The notes: generated from the letters alone by a model not told the origin. 64,000 nucleotides of DNA from Caballeronia fortuita (GCF_001544835.2 NZ_FCNX02000005.1:62001-126000), one strand, 5' to 3'; positions 1-9,629 are shown, numbered from the stretch's first letter. Numbers and translations are program-made.

Positions 1-546
1 AGTGTCTTTTTCCTCTCGAGTCCGACGAACGGCGAGAGCGCATGTGTCTCTAACATACATTTGCCAATCACGGTTTTCGTCTTTGGCCAAGTCGGCTACA
101 AGTTTGGTAATGAATCGATTACGGTCTCCCTGTTCGTAATATCTGGCGACCACATCTAATGCACGATAAAATTCATCCGCCCCTATTCCTGTGTCGATAT
201 AGTTAATTTCATTGGTGCGCGTTCTCGTCATTTGATCGAGACACGTCCACCGATCAATTCCTGCCTCTTGCCCCGGCGAGGTAGACTCATAAGCCCCTCG
301 ACAGGTAGTCTCTTTATATTTTATCCATTCCTTCTGCGCATTTATGAAAAGCGTTCTATCCAATTCAGGCAGCTTGGATGTAACTTCCCGGTATCGCTTG
401 TTTAATACCTGATCAGCTAAATCAAAATTAGATTTAGCGCAATCTTCCAGTTCTCTTGTTATGTTGCTGTCACACATTGAAGCAGCCGACGCCAAATTTG
501 ACAAGAAGAATGAGATAAAAATAGACACGGAAATTATTTTAAACAT
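1..546 (-). CDS. LprI / DUF1311 lysozyme-inhibitor-like secreted protein (3' end cut by window edge)
   Basis: The frame opens at an ATG at 546 and stays open to base 1, so at least 182 residues are present and the stop lies outside the window. The first ~22 residues (MFKIISVSIFISFFLSNLAS) form a clear Sec signal peptide. The mature part begins with a Cys and has the DUF1311 pattern: CDSNITRELEDCAK, then ADQVLNKRY, then a W-x-x-YKETTC segment. Family members include LprI, a mycobacterial lysozyme inhibitor. The gene lies 18 bp downstream of the muramidase-type effector gene on the same strand. I infer a periplasmic immunity protein for that effector. Its codon use is much more AT-rich than the rest of the window, which suggests transfer. 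Family assignment is fairly secure; the immunity role is inference. Confidence 0.7.
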   Translation of the reverse strand, partial: MFKIISVSIFISFFLSNLASAASMCDSNITRELEDCAKSNFDLADQVLNKRYREVTSKLPELDRTLFINAQKEWIKYKETTCRGAYESTSPGQEAGIDRWTCLDQMTRTRTNEINYIDTGIGADEFYRALDVVARYYEQGDRNRFITKLVADLAKDENRDWQMYVRDTCALAVRRTREEKDT

Positions 547-564
547 TAGATTGTCCTGAAATTT

Positions 565-3540
565 TCAGCGAATTCCTTCTTCAAACAACGCGGCTTCTTG
601 AGCCCGTCGCTCCAATAACCCACCTTGTCCCGACCCTTCCCAAAGGGATCTCATTGATCTCAACTGTACCGGTACGTCACTTAGATTCTTCGCTGCAACG
701 TCATCGCGAATGGCACGCATATGTTTCCGCGTTTTCTGATGAGGCCGATCTTCCATGCCGGAGCCACGATTTATGACTAAACTCAACAAGGCTCCCTGGC
801 AATGAGGATGAAGACTAGTAACACCTGGAAAGGCATCGACGGTATATTGAGCATATCGTTTTTTCATAACAACGGCCAACGCGAGCGCCATGTCTTTAGT
901 GATCTTTATATCAACCAAAGACGTCACCAAGTGTCTTGCTCCATCCCCATGACGTCCAGAAACTGCCTGAAGCCTCGAAATTTCTGTCGGCGGAAAAATT
1001 CCATCTAAATCAATTTCAATACGCTCCGTTGTCTGCTGCCCCAAATCATATCCATACCCAATCGTAACCCCGCTCGACTGGTCACCACCCGGTACATACG
1101 GGTGATCTTTGTAGCCTTCTTTCGAAAGAATGAAATCGAAAGATTTTTTTGAAACTCTAAAGATGCCTTCCGACGTTGGGAATTCAAAAACATCCGCCGG
1201 CGACGCAGCGCCTTGCATAAAATTTGCCACCACCCCAATCGGATGCAAATGCCAAACGATCGGTTCAGCCGGAAATCCCTTGACCGACTTGACCTTATCC
1301 CACCATTGCAGCTTCTGAATCCGCTCCAACTCTCCCTGCCAGATGTAGCGCCCAGTGCCCATGTACGAAGACAGCGCATCGCACTTGCTCAAACTGCCGC
1401 CCCACTCGCTTTCGTATCGCACAGCAATATGCGATAACGCACTCGCAAGCCATCTCTGTCCCAGCGCTTTGCGCAGTTCGTTGCCCGTGACTTTCCCATT
1501 ACCATCGCCCTGACAATCGACTGCCTTCTCAAGCCGACCAATTAGCATGCCTGCGTTGACTGAAGCCGCAGCAGCGCTAAACTCCTCGGCTTCCCCATCA
1601 AGCAATTGTTCCGTCACGAAAAGGAAGCGCTTGAACATGTTCACGGGCGGGATGCTCGAACTGTCAACGAGTTCGAAGCCTGGCCACGACCACGGACTCT
1701 GCCACTCCGTGCCCGGGTGACCTGCCTCACACACCCAGCCCCACGCGCTACGGCCTGAACTATCGCCAACCGAGACATTCCACCAACGCACGTTGGCGTC
1801 GTCTTGCGCCATACCGTCCAGTTGCTCCAGCGTGGCCCGTGCAATGACTTGCTCGAACGCCGCCTCCGGCGGGCGCGCGTTGGCCAATTGCAGTGGAAAC
1901 TTCGACCATCCCTTAATGGGCGCGTCGGCCGTCTTGCCGCTCGCCTCGCGTTCCACCCACATCTCGGGCCCCGCGGCCGTACCGCTTGACTTGTGATGCC
2001 CTTTCCTGTCCGGCACGCTCGGCATGCGCATCGGCTGAACCCTGGCCCACTTACCTTTGCCGGGATCGCCCTTGGCAAGTTTAAGCAGTTGGCCCGCAGG
2101 CACGTTCAGATCCGCATCGGCAGGCGTGACGAGTTTGACGCCCTGATGGATCAGCATCAACGAGCGCTGTGTGCCCGGCAATGCCTTAGCGCGCTCACGG
2201 CTGCGTTCGACAAACGCTTTGAAGGTATCTCCCGCAAACACCTCGACGTGCAATATCGGTCGATTTGGCTTGGGCGGCAGAATCTGCGCGTCACTGCAGT
2301 TCTGGTATTCACCCAGATAGCCGATAACATCGCCCGCCTGGACAGCGAACGGCTTGTCCAGCACCACGACACGATCGAGCGGATTCGGGTCGATAAGCGC
2401 ATCGAGTTCATCAAGCGAAACCCAACCGATTTCCACGCGGGGATCCAGTTGATCGCCAACCTTGACTGGCACCAGTGAGCCACTTACGATCTTCGCGAGT
2501 TGCGCCCAACCGGTTGTCGCATCACCGATGACAGCAACCTCACCTCCTCGCGGCAATAAACCGATCACCTCGCCGTCGGCACGATCCCTGACCTGCGCAC
2601 CCTGTGCAGGCTTCTGGGCATTTACCTCTGCAGGATCAACGGGCGGTGCGCTCACCCGCAGACGTGCCGCGGAATAACGCGCCGATGCCGTGTCCGGTAT
2701 CGCCTCCATCTCCACGATGTTGCCCAAGCCATCCGATGGCATAGTGTCGGCGGCTGTCTGGATCTGTTGGTCCTCCTGGCCCGACAGTTGATCGAAGCGA
2801 TAGGCTATGCCGGACGGAGCAGGAGTGCGCTGCGTGGCGTTTGCCTTCGCTCCAACCACAAAGCGTCGGTCACCTTTCCAATACGACATCCGGCGAACCG
2901 ATGACGCCGGTTGAGACGACGTGGCGCCTTGCCCTGCGCCTTGCGCGCTCTTATCCGACTGAGCGCTTTGATAGCTCGCCCAATCGAGCTGATGCATGTA
3001 CAGGCTATAGAACTCCAGAACATCTTCGGCCGGAGGCGTATACGACGGAGTGGAAGCGACAGGCGCACTTGCAGGGCTCGCCACTGATGCGCTCGTGGAG
3101 GCGCCATGAGGCTTGGCCGGAACGTTAGACTGCTTTGCATCAGGTGGAAGAACCAGCTTGTGTCTAAGCAGGACGAACCCCGTAGAAAACAACGCCATGC
3201 GCCGATCGCTGTACTTCAATTCGGGATAAGTCGTATCAAGCCGATAAGCGATAACCTCACCGTCAGCAATGGCGCGCACGCCATCGCCTTGTTTCAAAGC
3301 ACCGCCTGTCGCAGTGTCGAAGTGAATCCCGCCGTGCCACAATCCGTTCGCACCGAGCGGGTAGTACCCGCTTTGAGAACGACCCAGCGCTGAAAGAAAT
3401 GTCTGTGGGTCACTCGCATTGCCGTTGCTCGGAGCGAACGGATAACTCCAATTCAGCGGCTTCGGACGCGGCGGCTCCGCCGGTACCGGCACCGGGGGCT
3501 TAGATGCAGAATGCTTCTTGTCCTTGTTTGAGACTGTCAT
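565..3540 (-). CDS. T6SS cargo effector: M23-like domain plus pesticin-type muramidase domain
   Basis: 991 residues without a signal peptide, starting 18 bp after vgrG, so probably a VgrG-delivered cell-wall effector. The N-terminus (1-30) is Pro/Lys-rich. An M23/LytM-like fold is split: residues ~65-110 carry WHGGIHFD (H69, H73, D75) and residues ~395-440 carry HVE (H431, E433), with an SH3-like insert between them (RDRADGEVIGLLPRGGEV, ~315-335). The usual M23 HxGxD and HxH read HGGIH and HVE, so peptidase activity is uncertain. A second SH3-like stretch (~465-560) and an EF-hand-like loop (DGNGKVTGNE, ~678-687) follow. Residues ~795-991 resemble the pesticin/T4-lysozyme-type muramidase, with E808 (SKEGY), T826 (GVTIG) and D832 (YDLGQ) matching the Glu/Thr/Asp arrangement. 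Predicted action is cleavage of target peptidoglycan in the periplasm. Confidence 0.75.
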   Translation of the reverse strand: MTVSNKDKKHSASKPPVPVPAEPPRPKPLNWSYPFAPSNGNASDPQTFLSALGRSQSGYYPLGANGLWHGGIHFDTATGGALKQGDGVRAIADGEVIAYRLDTTYPELKYSDRRMALFSTGFVLLRHKLVLPPDAKQSNVPAKPHGASTSASVASPASAPVASTPSYTPPAEDVLEFYSLYMHQLDWASYQSAQSDKSAQGAGQGATSSQPASSVRRMSYWKGDRRFVVGAKANATQRTPAPSGIAYRFDQLSGQEDQQIQTAADTMPSDGLGNIVEMEAIPDTASARYSAARLRVSAPPVDPAEVNAQKPAQGAQVRDRADGEVIGLLPRGGEVAVIGDATTGWAQLAKIVSGSLVPVKVGDQLDPRVEIGWVSLDELDALIDPNPLDRVVVLDKPFAVQAGDVIGYLGEYQNCSDAQILPPKPNRPILHVEVFAGDTFKAFVERSRERAKALPGTQRSLMLIHQGVKLVTPADADLNVPAGQLLKLAKGDPGKGKWARVQPMRMPSVPDRKGHHKSSGTAAGPEMWVEREASGKTADAPIKGWSKFPLQLANARPPEAAFEQVIARATLEQLDGMAQDDANVRWWNVSVGDSSGRSAWGWVCEAGHPGTEWQSPWSWPGFELVDSSSIPPVNMFKRFLFVTEQLLDGEAEEFSAAAASVNAGMLIGRLEKAVDCQGDGNGKVTGNELRKALGQRWLASALSHIAVRYESEWGGSLSKCDALSSYMGTGRYIWQGELERIQKLQWWDKVKSVKGFPAEPIVWHLHPIGVVANFMQGAASPADVFEFPTSEGIFRVSKKSFDFILSKEGYKDHPYVPGGDQSSGVTIGYGYDLGQQTTERIEIDLDGIFPPTEISRLQAVSGRHGDGARHLVTSLVDIKITKDMALALAVVMKKRYAQYTVDAFPGVTSLHPHCQGALLSLVINRGSGMEDRPHQKTRKHMRAIRDDVAAKNLSDVPVQLRSMRSLWEGSGQGGLLERRAQEAALFEEGIR

Positions 3541-3558
3541 TGCTTAAAATCGCTGTGT

Positions 3559-5904
3559 TCAATCAGAGAAGCGGCCGACACGGCCTTCGGATAGTGAGCC
3601 AGCCCCATGGGGCATGGTGAAGTTGGAATTCAGCGACGCCGCCCCCTGCTTCTGAATCGTGATGACCTTGAAGAACAGATCGTTAGGTCCGCCCAGCGTG
3701 ACGTTGCCGTCCTTCAGTTGAACGAACGCTCCACCACATTCGAGAACCAGCTCCTTCGCCGCCGCAACCGTCACCTTGCCGTTCACGCTCGTGATCGTCA
3801 TGTCTTTGTCGGCAGCCAACGACATCGCATCGGTCTGCGCCTGAAGGTCCACCGGACCTTTGGCGGCGAAGAGTTTTACTCCCATCTTCTGCGCAAAGAT
3901 CGACACCAACTCACCCGCCGCGACCGTGAAGCGCTTCATCACACTGAAGTCAGCGTTCTTGCCGGCCACTGCCGAGATATTCTGTTTGGCGGCCACATGC
4001 ACCCCGCGACCTGCCACAATACCGATTGATGCCGGCGCACTCGCAAGCAGCGCGGCATCCTTCAGCCCATCGACTTCTTTGTTGATGGCTTGTTGCGCAT
4101 CCGTGTCGGCGGGTTCAGCCTTGGCCGCACGGGACGAATCCGCCAGCGCCCGGGCGAGTTCCAGCGCACCCTCGAGCTGTGCGATCGTCTGCAGCATATC
4201 GAGCTGCTTGCCCGACGCGGAAGGCTGATCATAGGCAGTGAGGTATAGGCCCTTTCCGCTACGGACGGCACCGTAACCCGACGACCTCAGCTCAAAACCT
4301 TCACCCCTCTTTTTAAGATCAGAATCAACAAGGTGCCCGAGGTTGAGCTGCGACTTCCCGGAGTGCTCGGTGCTGAGCTTGATGCCCTCCTCGCCCGCCC
4401 AGTCTTCCATCCGCAGCTTATTGTTACTCTGCGTGCGGATAACATTTCGCGACAGCCACCGCCGATCATTCGTAACGTGATCGATTGCCAGACTGTTGTG
4501 ATGGAACGCCAAGATTTCAGGCTTATCCGGATCCCCGTCCCGGAATCCAATCACCGCCTCGGCGTTGTCCAGCGCCGGGAAGTGAAAGCCCGTCTGCAAC
4601 GCGCCCGCGAATGGCTTGGCCAGCCGCAGCGGCACGCTCTCGCCACCCTTCGGCCACTCCTCGAAATCCACATCGAAACGAACGACGTAATAGCCGGCGG
4701 CCGTCAAATACGCATATTTATACTTGTCGGGGCTCGTGACTCGACCACTGAGCGTCCCCGCGATTTTCGGCCACTTCGATTCGTCGATTTTTAATCGAAA
4801 GCGTCGGCTCGCAGGAATCGCTTTGAAGGTGTTGCTATACGCCTTATCCCGCGCGCCGCTGTGCGTGACCTCGATCGCCACCAGCCCGTCTTCGGCATCA
4901 GGCAACTCGGCGTCCGTGCGGAACACGCGGCCGCAGCGCAACTCCTGCACATTGCTTTGGCCTTCGAACAGCACCTGCCAGCAGATCGCTTCCTCGTGAT
5001 ACAGCTGCGCCTTGCGCTGAGCTTCGGCTTGATCGAGATGCGCTGTACCATAAAAATACGGCTTGCCATACGTGGTCGGGTCTTGTGGCGCGATGTTCTC
5101 TTCGGCCCTGAAGCGCTCCCAAGCCTTCTCCGGATTGTAGTCCGCGACCACCATCGCTTGCGGCACGACATGGCTGCGGCAAGCCAGTTCATACACCGAC
5201 TCAACCGCCGCCTCCAGCCCTGCGTTCTCACGATAAGGGAGGATGCGCTCGGGGTCGTAAATGTAATGATCTATGTCATCCGCAAAGACGATCCGATCGC
5301 CGTACTGGGTTTCTTCCACATACAGGTAGATGCCCCACTTTTGCATGAGCATCTGGAGATACGCCAGGTCATCCTGAGCGTACTGGAACCGGAACAGCGT
5401 TTGCGGATACTGGCCCCGTAGCCGGAAAATATACTGATGCGGCTTGAACCCATGACGCACCAGGATCGCCTCAAGGATTTGAGGGATCGTCTGGTGCTGA
5501 TAAATCTTGGTGTCGCGAATGCCCTGAAGACGGGCGAGGTGAGATTTAACAACAATCTCATAGCTCACGAAGTCGTTCGTCGACTTGAGCTTCGAGAACG
5601 ACGCAATAAACCCGGACCACTTGCGCGTGGTACCGTCATCTGAGGTCAGCGAAAAACTCGCTTCCTGGTTCAGATAATCGCGACGAGCAACCGCACGAGG
5701 ATGGGAGACCTGAACCGTTAAAACGGTCGGCTCTCCCATCTTTTCCGAGATATGATGCGCCGACACCGACAAGAGCGCCGCGCTCTCGGCGCCCGGCACG
5801 TCGAGATGCTGAGATTGACGTCCCGTCACAAGGCTCGACATCAGCCTTACCGCGTCTTCTGCGTCCAATACACTGGACATGGCCGTACACTCCTTCTTCT
5901 GCAC
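3559..5904 (-). CDS. vgrG: Type VI secretion spike protein VgrG
   Basis: 781 residues, within the usual VgrG range. The N-terminal gp27-like part includes HLARLQGIRDTKIYQHQTIP and the typical FRFQYAQDDLAYLQMLMQKWGIYLYVEE stretch, split here only for quotation. A gp5-like OB region follows (SGRVTSPDKYKYAYLTAAGYYVVRF; RLAKPFAGALQTGFHFP), then a DUF2345-type beta region with repeated short strands (~600-760). VgrG trimers cap the Hcp tube and carry cargo. The effector gene follows 18 bp downstream and the putative immunity gene after that, a standard vgrG-effector-immunity order. The chosen start (MQKKECTAM) could instead be the Met eight codons later. No DUF4123 adaptor gene is present, so the cargo probably binds VgrG or the separate PAAR protein directly. 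Confidence 0.93.
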   Translation of the reverse strand: MQKKECTAMSSVLDAEDAVRLMSSLVTGRQSQHLDVPGAESAALLSVSAHHISEKMGEPTVLTVQVSHPRAVARRDYLNQEASFSLTSDDGTTRKWSGFIASFSKLKSTNDFVSYEIVVKSHLARLQGIRDTKIYQHQTIPQILEAILVRHGFKPHQYIFRLRGQYPQTLFRFQYAQDDLAYLQMLMQKWGIYLYVEETQYGDRIVFADDIDHYIYDPERILPYRENAGLEAAVESVYELACRSHVVPQAMVVADYNPEKAWERFRAEENIAPQDPTTYGKPYFYGTAHLDQAEAQRKAQLYHEEAICWQVLFEGQSNVQELRCGRVFRTDAELPDAEDGLVAIEVTHSGARDKAYSNTFKAIPASRRFRLKIDESKWPKIAGTLSGRVTSPDKYKYAYLTAAGYYVVRFDVDFEEWPKGGESVPLRLAKPFAGALQTGFHFPALDNAEAVIGFRDGDPDKPEILAFHHNSLAIDHVTNDRRWLSRNVIRTQSNNKLRMEDWAGEEGIKLSTEHSGKSQLNLGHLVDSDLKKRGEGFELRSSGYGAVRSGKGLYLTAYDQPSASGKQLDMLQTIAQLEGALELARALADSSRAAKAEPADTDAQQAINKEVDGLKDAALLASAPASIGIVAGRGVHVAAKQNISAVAGKNADFSVMKRFTVAAGELVSIFAQKMGVKLFAAKGPVDLQAQTDAMSLAADKDMTITSVNGKVTVAAAKELVLECGGAFVQLKDGNVTLGGPNDLFFKVITIQKQGAASLNSNFTMPHGAGSLSEGRVGRFSD

Positions 5905-6178
5905 TGCTATCGAAGCTTGCCGACAGGCAAGCGGTGATCAGTTCGCATGGATGCGCATTAGGGCCTGATCCTATCCCATCGGCAAGCGATCTGTAACAGC
6001 AAATATCCCAAGGCAGGCTTATTCATCCGCATTCCTGATTTTTCTCAATGATCGATAGCGCCTCGCGCCCGGACGTGATATACGTTGCGCCTCATCGAAC
6101 TACTGACGCCCGGTTACGCAGTCTTCGCGCTCACGCCGTTGCTCGCGTGACAAGCGCCTGAAAAAATAAGCAAGCATC

Positions 6179-7576
6179 GTGGGCCAACCCTCGTCCGACT
6201 CTCGACACATCACCGCGCAGGCACTCCTAGACGCGTCCCCTCGGCCTACTTCCAGTCCGCACCGGTCCGCCCACGCACTCGATCCGATCTGGGTGGACCT
6301 CGAGATCGCCAACCTCGACGAACAACTCGGCCATCAGCTCGATGCGATCCTGCATCACCCCCACTTCCAGCGGCTCGAAGCGGCCTGGCGTGGGCTGAAG
6401 TTTCTCGTCGACAGCACGGACTTCCGCAAGAACGTACGCATCGAGGTGCTCGATGTCGACAAGGAAACCCTGCGGCAAGACTTCGAAGACGCACCCGATA
6501 TCATTCAGAGCGGTCTGTTCAGACACACCTACACCGAGGAATACGACACGCCGGGCGGTGAGCCGATCGCGGCATTGATCTCGGACTATGCGTTCGACCG
6601 CAGCCCGCGCGACATCGCGCTCTTGCGCGATATCTCGAAGGTCGCGGCGGCCGCGCACATGCCGTTCATCGGCGCGGTATCGCCCGCGTTCTTCGGCAAG
6701 GCATCGATGGAAGAGGTCATCGCCATTCGCGACGTGCGCGCTTATGTCGAGCGCGCCGAGTATGTGCGATGGAACAGTCTGCGCAGGACCGACGATGCGC
6801 GTTACCTCGGACTCACGCTGCCACGCTTTCTGGCGCGGCTTCCCTACGATGACGACACAACGCCGGTGCAGCCTTTCAATTACACCGAGACGGTAAAGCA
6901 CGCAGACAGCGACAGCTATCTCTGGGCCAACGCCTCGTTCGCGTTCGCCACCAACCTCGTGCGCAGCTTCGTGCGTAACGGCTGGTGCATCCAGATTCGC
7001 GGACCGCGCGCGGGCGGCATCGTCGAGGGCTTGCCGACGCAACTGTATGCGCTCGGCGCCGGCAACCTCGCCAAGATTCGGACCGACGCGCTCGTACCCG
7101 AGACGCGCGAGTTCGAGTTCGCCCATCTCGGTCTGATCGCGCTATCGCACTATCAGAACCACGACGAGGCGTGTTTTTATTCCGCACACTCGGTTCAGAA
7201 GCCCGAAGACCTCGACACCAAGGAGGCCAGCGCCAATAGCCGCGTCAATGCGCGGCTGCCGTACATCTTTTTGCTCTCGCGCATCGCGCATCATCTGAAG
7301 ATGATCCAGCGCGAGAACATCGGCACGACCAAGGACCGGCGGCTGCTCGAACTGGAACTCAACACCTGGGTCAAGACGCTCGTCACCGAAATGACCGCGC
7401 CAGGCGACGACTTGCAGGCCTCGCACCCGCTACGCGAGGCGCGCGTGGCGGTCGAGGATATCGAGGACAATCCAGGCTTCTTTCGCATGAAGCTCTTCAT
7501 CGTGCCGCATTTCCAGATCGAAGGCATGGACATCAGCCTCTCGCTCACCTCGCAAATGCCCAAGGCAAAAAGTTAG
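6179..7576 (+). CDS. tssC: T6SS contractile sheath large subunit TssC (GTG start, short N-terminus)
   Basis: 465 residues matching the TssC/VipB/EvpB family: the N-terminal anchor LDAILHHPHFQRLEAAWRGL, central RNGWCIQIRGPRAGGIVEGL, and the C-terminal NPGFFRMKLFIVPHFQIEGM ending in SLTSQMPKAKS. TssC forms the sheath with TssB. The reading frame has a TAA at 6167 and no in-frame ATG before the family homology, so GTG at 6179 is the only plausible start. That leaves about 30-40 fewer residues ahead of the HHPxFQ motif than most TssC proteins have; this missing part normally helps pair TssC with TssB. No Shine-Dalgarno is obvious. No tssB gene precedes it, which is unusual because tssB and tssC are nearly always adjacent. 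Confidence 0.88.
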   Translation: MGQPSSDSRHITAQALLDASPRPTSSPHRSAHALDPIWVDLEIANLDEQLGHQLDAILHHPHFQRLEAAWRGLKFLVDSTDFRKNVRIEVLDVDKETLRQDFEDAPDIIQSGLFRHTYTEEYDTPGGEPIAALISDYAFDRSPRDIALLRDISKVAAAAHMPFIGAVSPAFFGKASMEEVIAIRDVRAYVERAEYVRWNSLRRTDDARYLGLTLPRFLARLPYDDDTTPVQPFNYTETVKHADSDSYLWANASFAFATNLVRSFVRNGWCIQIRGPRAGGIVEGLPTQLYALGAGNLAKIRTDALVPETREFEFAHLGLIALSHYQNHDEACFYSAHSVQKPEDLDTKEASANSRVNARLPYIFLLSRIAHHLKMIQRENIGTTKDRRLLELELNTWVKTLVTEMTAPGDDLQASHPLREARVAVEDIEDNPGFFRMKLFIVPHFQIEGMDISLSLTSQMPKAKS

Positions 7577-7598
7577 CACACCAGTAAAGTTATCAAAG

Positions 7599-8945
7599 AT
7601 GAAAATATCGAGACCCCTATGGGCGCAAGGCGTCTTCATGACGCCTCAGCACTTCCAGCAACAAGCGTTGTGGGAGCAGTTCGCCAACGCGCGCTTAGCC
7701 GAGATGGCGAGCCCCGATCCGTGGGGCGTGATCGACGTCGCGGTCGACAAACAGGCACTCTCCATCGATCGCGTGCAGTTCACGAAGCTCTCGCTGCGTC
7801 TGCCCGACGGCACGCTCATCGACAGCGACACGTCCGACTGGCTGCCGGCCGCGCGCAGTCTGGATGACGTCGCCTCGCAATACGACGCGGTGACGGTGCT
7901 CGCCGGCGTCGCGCTCATCGATGCGCAAGGCGGCAACTGCATCGAGCCGGGTGCGAAGCCTGCCCGTCCGCGACGCTTTGTGCGCGAGTATCTGCACGTC
8001 GCCGATGTGTACGGAGAAGGCAAGGAAGAGATCAGCGTCGAACGCCACGCCGTCTCGCTGCTGTTCGATTTCGAGGCAGGCGGCGATTACGTGAGTTGCC
8101 CGGTTGCGCGCTTTATTCGCAACGCGCAAGGACGTTTCGAAGTCGATGCGGCGTTCGTGCCGCCATGCCTGTTCCTGTCGGCCAGTGCGATGCTGACGAC
8201 GCGCATGAAGCGCCTGTTGGAAATCCTCAGCGCCAAGAGCGCCAGCCTCGCGGTACGTCGGCGCGAACGCTCGGACCAGATCGCCGACTACGCAGTCGCC
8301 GATGTCTCGCTCTTCTGGCTGCTGCACAGCGTGAACTCGTCGTGGCCGGAGCTCGCGCGGCTGGTGCAGGCGCCCAGTCAGCATCCGGAGCGGCTCTATG
8401 CACTGCTCTCGCGTCTGGCGGGGTCGCTGCTGACCTTCTCGACCACCGAGACGTTGCAGGCAATTCCGGCCTACGACCATCGCGCGCCGGAGCCCGTGTT
8501 CGCGGAGCTGGAATCGCTCATTCGAAACCTGCTCGATACGGTCATTCCGTCGCGTGTGGTGCCGATCGCCCTTGAACGCGTTCGCGGCACCATCTGGACG
8601 GCCCAGATCAAGGACGAGCGGCTCGTGGAGGACGCGGACTATTACCTCTCAGTGCAGGCCGCACTGCCCGCGCATGCGCTCATCGAGCAGTTCCCGCGTC
8701 TGTGCAAGGCGGGCGCGCCCGATGAAGTCGAACAGATCGTCAACTCGGCGCTCTCCGGCATTCCGATCAAGCCGATGTCGCGTCTGCCGGCGGCGATTCC
8801 GGTGCGCATCGAGAACCAGTACTTCGCGCTCGATGCCTCGCACCCGGCGTTCAAGCGCATGATCGATGCGCGCGCGTGTCAGTTCTACGTGCCGGCTTCG
8901 ATTCCGGATGTCTCGCTCGAACTCTATGCGGTGCTGCCGACGTGA
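7599..8945 (+). CDS. tssK: T6SS baseplate subunit TssK
   Basis: 448 residues, the normal size for TssK (VasE/ImpJ). The start is diagnostic: PLWAQGVFMTPQHFQQQALW, which matches the conserved W-x-x-G-x-x-L/F-x-P-Q-H-F-Q signature. The C-terminus PIRIENQYFALD then FYVPASIPDVSLELYAVLPT also fits. TssK trimers connect the cytoplasmic baseplate to the TssJLM membrane complex. The gene begins 22 bp after tssC and is followed at once by tssL, so the genes look co-transcribed. Confidence 0.92.
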   Translation: MKISRPLWAQGVFMTPQHFQQQALWEQFANARLAEMASPDPWGVIDVAVDKQALSIDRVQFTKLSLRLPDGTLIDSDTSDWLPAARSLDDVASQYDAVTVLAGVALIDAQGGNCIEPGAKPARPRRFVREYLHVADVYGEGKEEISVERHAVSLLFDFEAGGDYVSCPVARFIRNAQGRFEVDAAFVPPCLFLSASAMLTTRMKRLLEILSAKSASLAVRRRERSDQIADYAVADVSLFWLLHSVNSSWPELARLVQAPSQHPERLYALLSRLAGSLLTFSTTETLQAIPAYDHRAPEPVFAELESLIRNLLDTVIPSRVVPIALERVRGTIWTAQIKDERLVEDADYYLSVQAALPAHALIEQFPRLCKAGAPDEVEQIVNSALSGIPIKPMSRLPAAIPVRIENQYFALDASHPAFKRMIDARACQFYVPASIPDVSLELYAVLPT

Positions 8946-8950
8946 ACAGC

Positions 8951-9610
8951 ATGACATCGAATAGTGACGCCGATCTGCTGCCCGTGGCGCTGCGCGACAC
9001 CGCACTCACGGTTGCCGACTTGGCTGACAAAAGCATAGAGAAGTCCGCGGACGATCTGAAGATGACATGCAAGGCGCAGATTGCGGCGCTGAATGCCGAA
9101 CTCAAAGCGAAAGGATATGCGCCCGACGTGATCGAGGACGCCCGATACGCGCAATGCGCGCTGCTCGACGAGGCGGCATTAAACAGTTTCGACGACGAAG
9201 AGCGCGACGACTGGGAACGCCGACCGTTGCAGTTGGATGAATTCGGGACCAACGATGCTGGCGAAGCGCTCGTGCGGCGCATTCGCGAGCGGCTGCAAGA
9301 GCCGACGCCGGTGCGTCCGTTGCTCTCGATCTTCGGCGCGGTGCTGGATCTGGGCTTCACGGGACAGCTCGCGCTCGAAGGCGGCGAGGCGAAGGTCCGG
9401 CTTAGACAGGCGATCGATGCGCGGCTTGGCATCGTGCGAGAGTCGGGTGACGATGACAGCTCCGTCGTCGTCAAAGCGACAGTCACGCGTGCGTGGACGC
9501 AGCGTATATCGCCGCTTGCGGGCATTGCGCTCGGCTGCATGACGGTCGGGCTGGTCTGGTTCGGGATCAGCGGATGGCTGGACGCGTCGGTTGCTCGAAT
9601 GACGCATTGA
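8951..9610 (+). CDS. tssL: T6SS membrane-complex protein TssL (DotU/IcmH type)
   Basis: 219 residues from the ATG at 8951; a GTG at 8942 overlapping the tssK stop (GTGA) is an alternative. The cytoplasmic hook domain shows the DotU pattern: YAQCALLDEAALNSFDDEE, W-E-R-R-PLQLDEFGTNDAGEAL, and VLDLGFTGQLALEGG. A single C-terminal membrane helix (IALGCMTVGLVWFGIS) anchors it as expected. No OmpA-like peptidoglycan-binding extension is present, so it belongs to the short TssL class. Its usual partners TssM and TssJ are not encoded in the window. Confidence 0.9.
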   Translation: MTSNSDADLLPVALRDTALTVADLADKSIEKSADDLKMTCKAQIAALNAELKAKGYAPDVIEDARYAQCALLDEAALNSFDDEERDDWERRPLQLDEFGTNDAGEALVRRIRERLQEPTPVRPLLSIFGAVLDLGFTGQLALEGGEAKVRLRQAIDARLGIVRESGDDDSSVVVKATVTRAWTQRISPLAGIALGCMTVGLVWFGISGWLDASVARMTH

Positions 9611-9629
9611 TCAGCGACAAGGCGAAACG

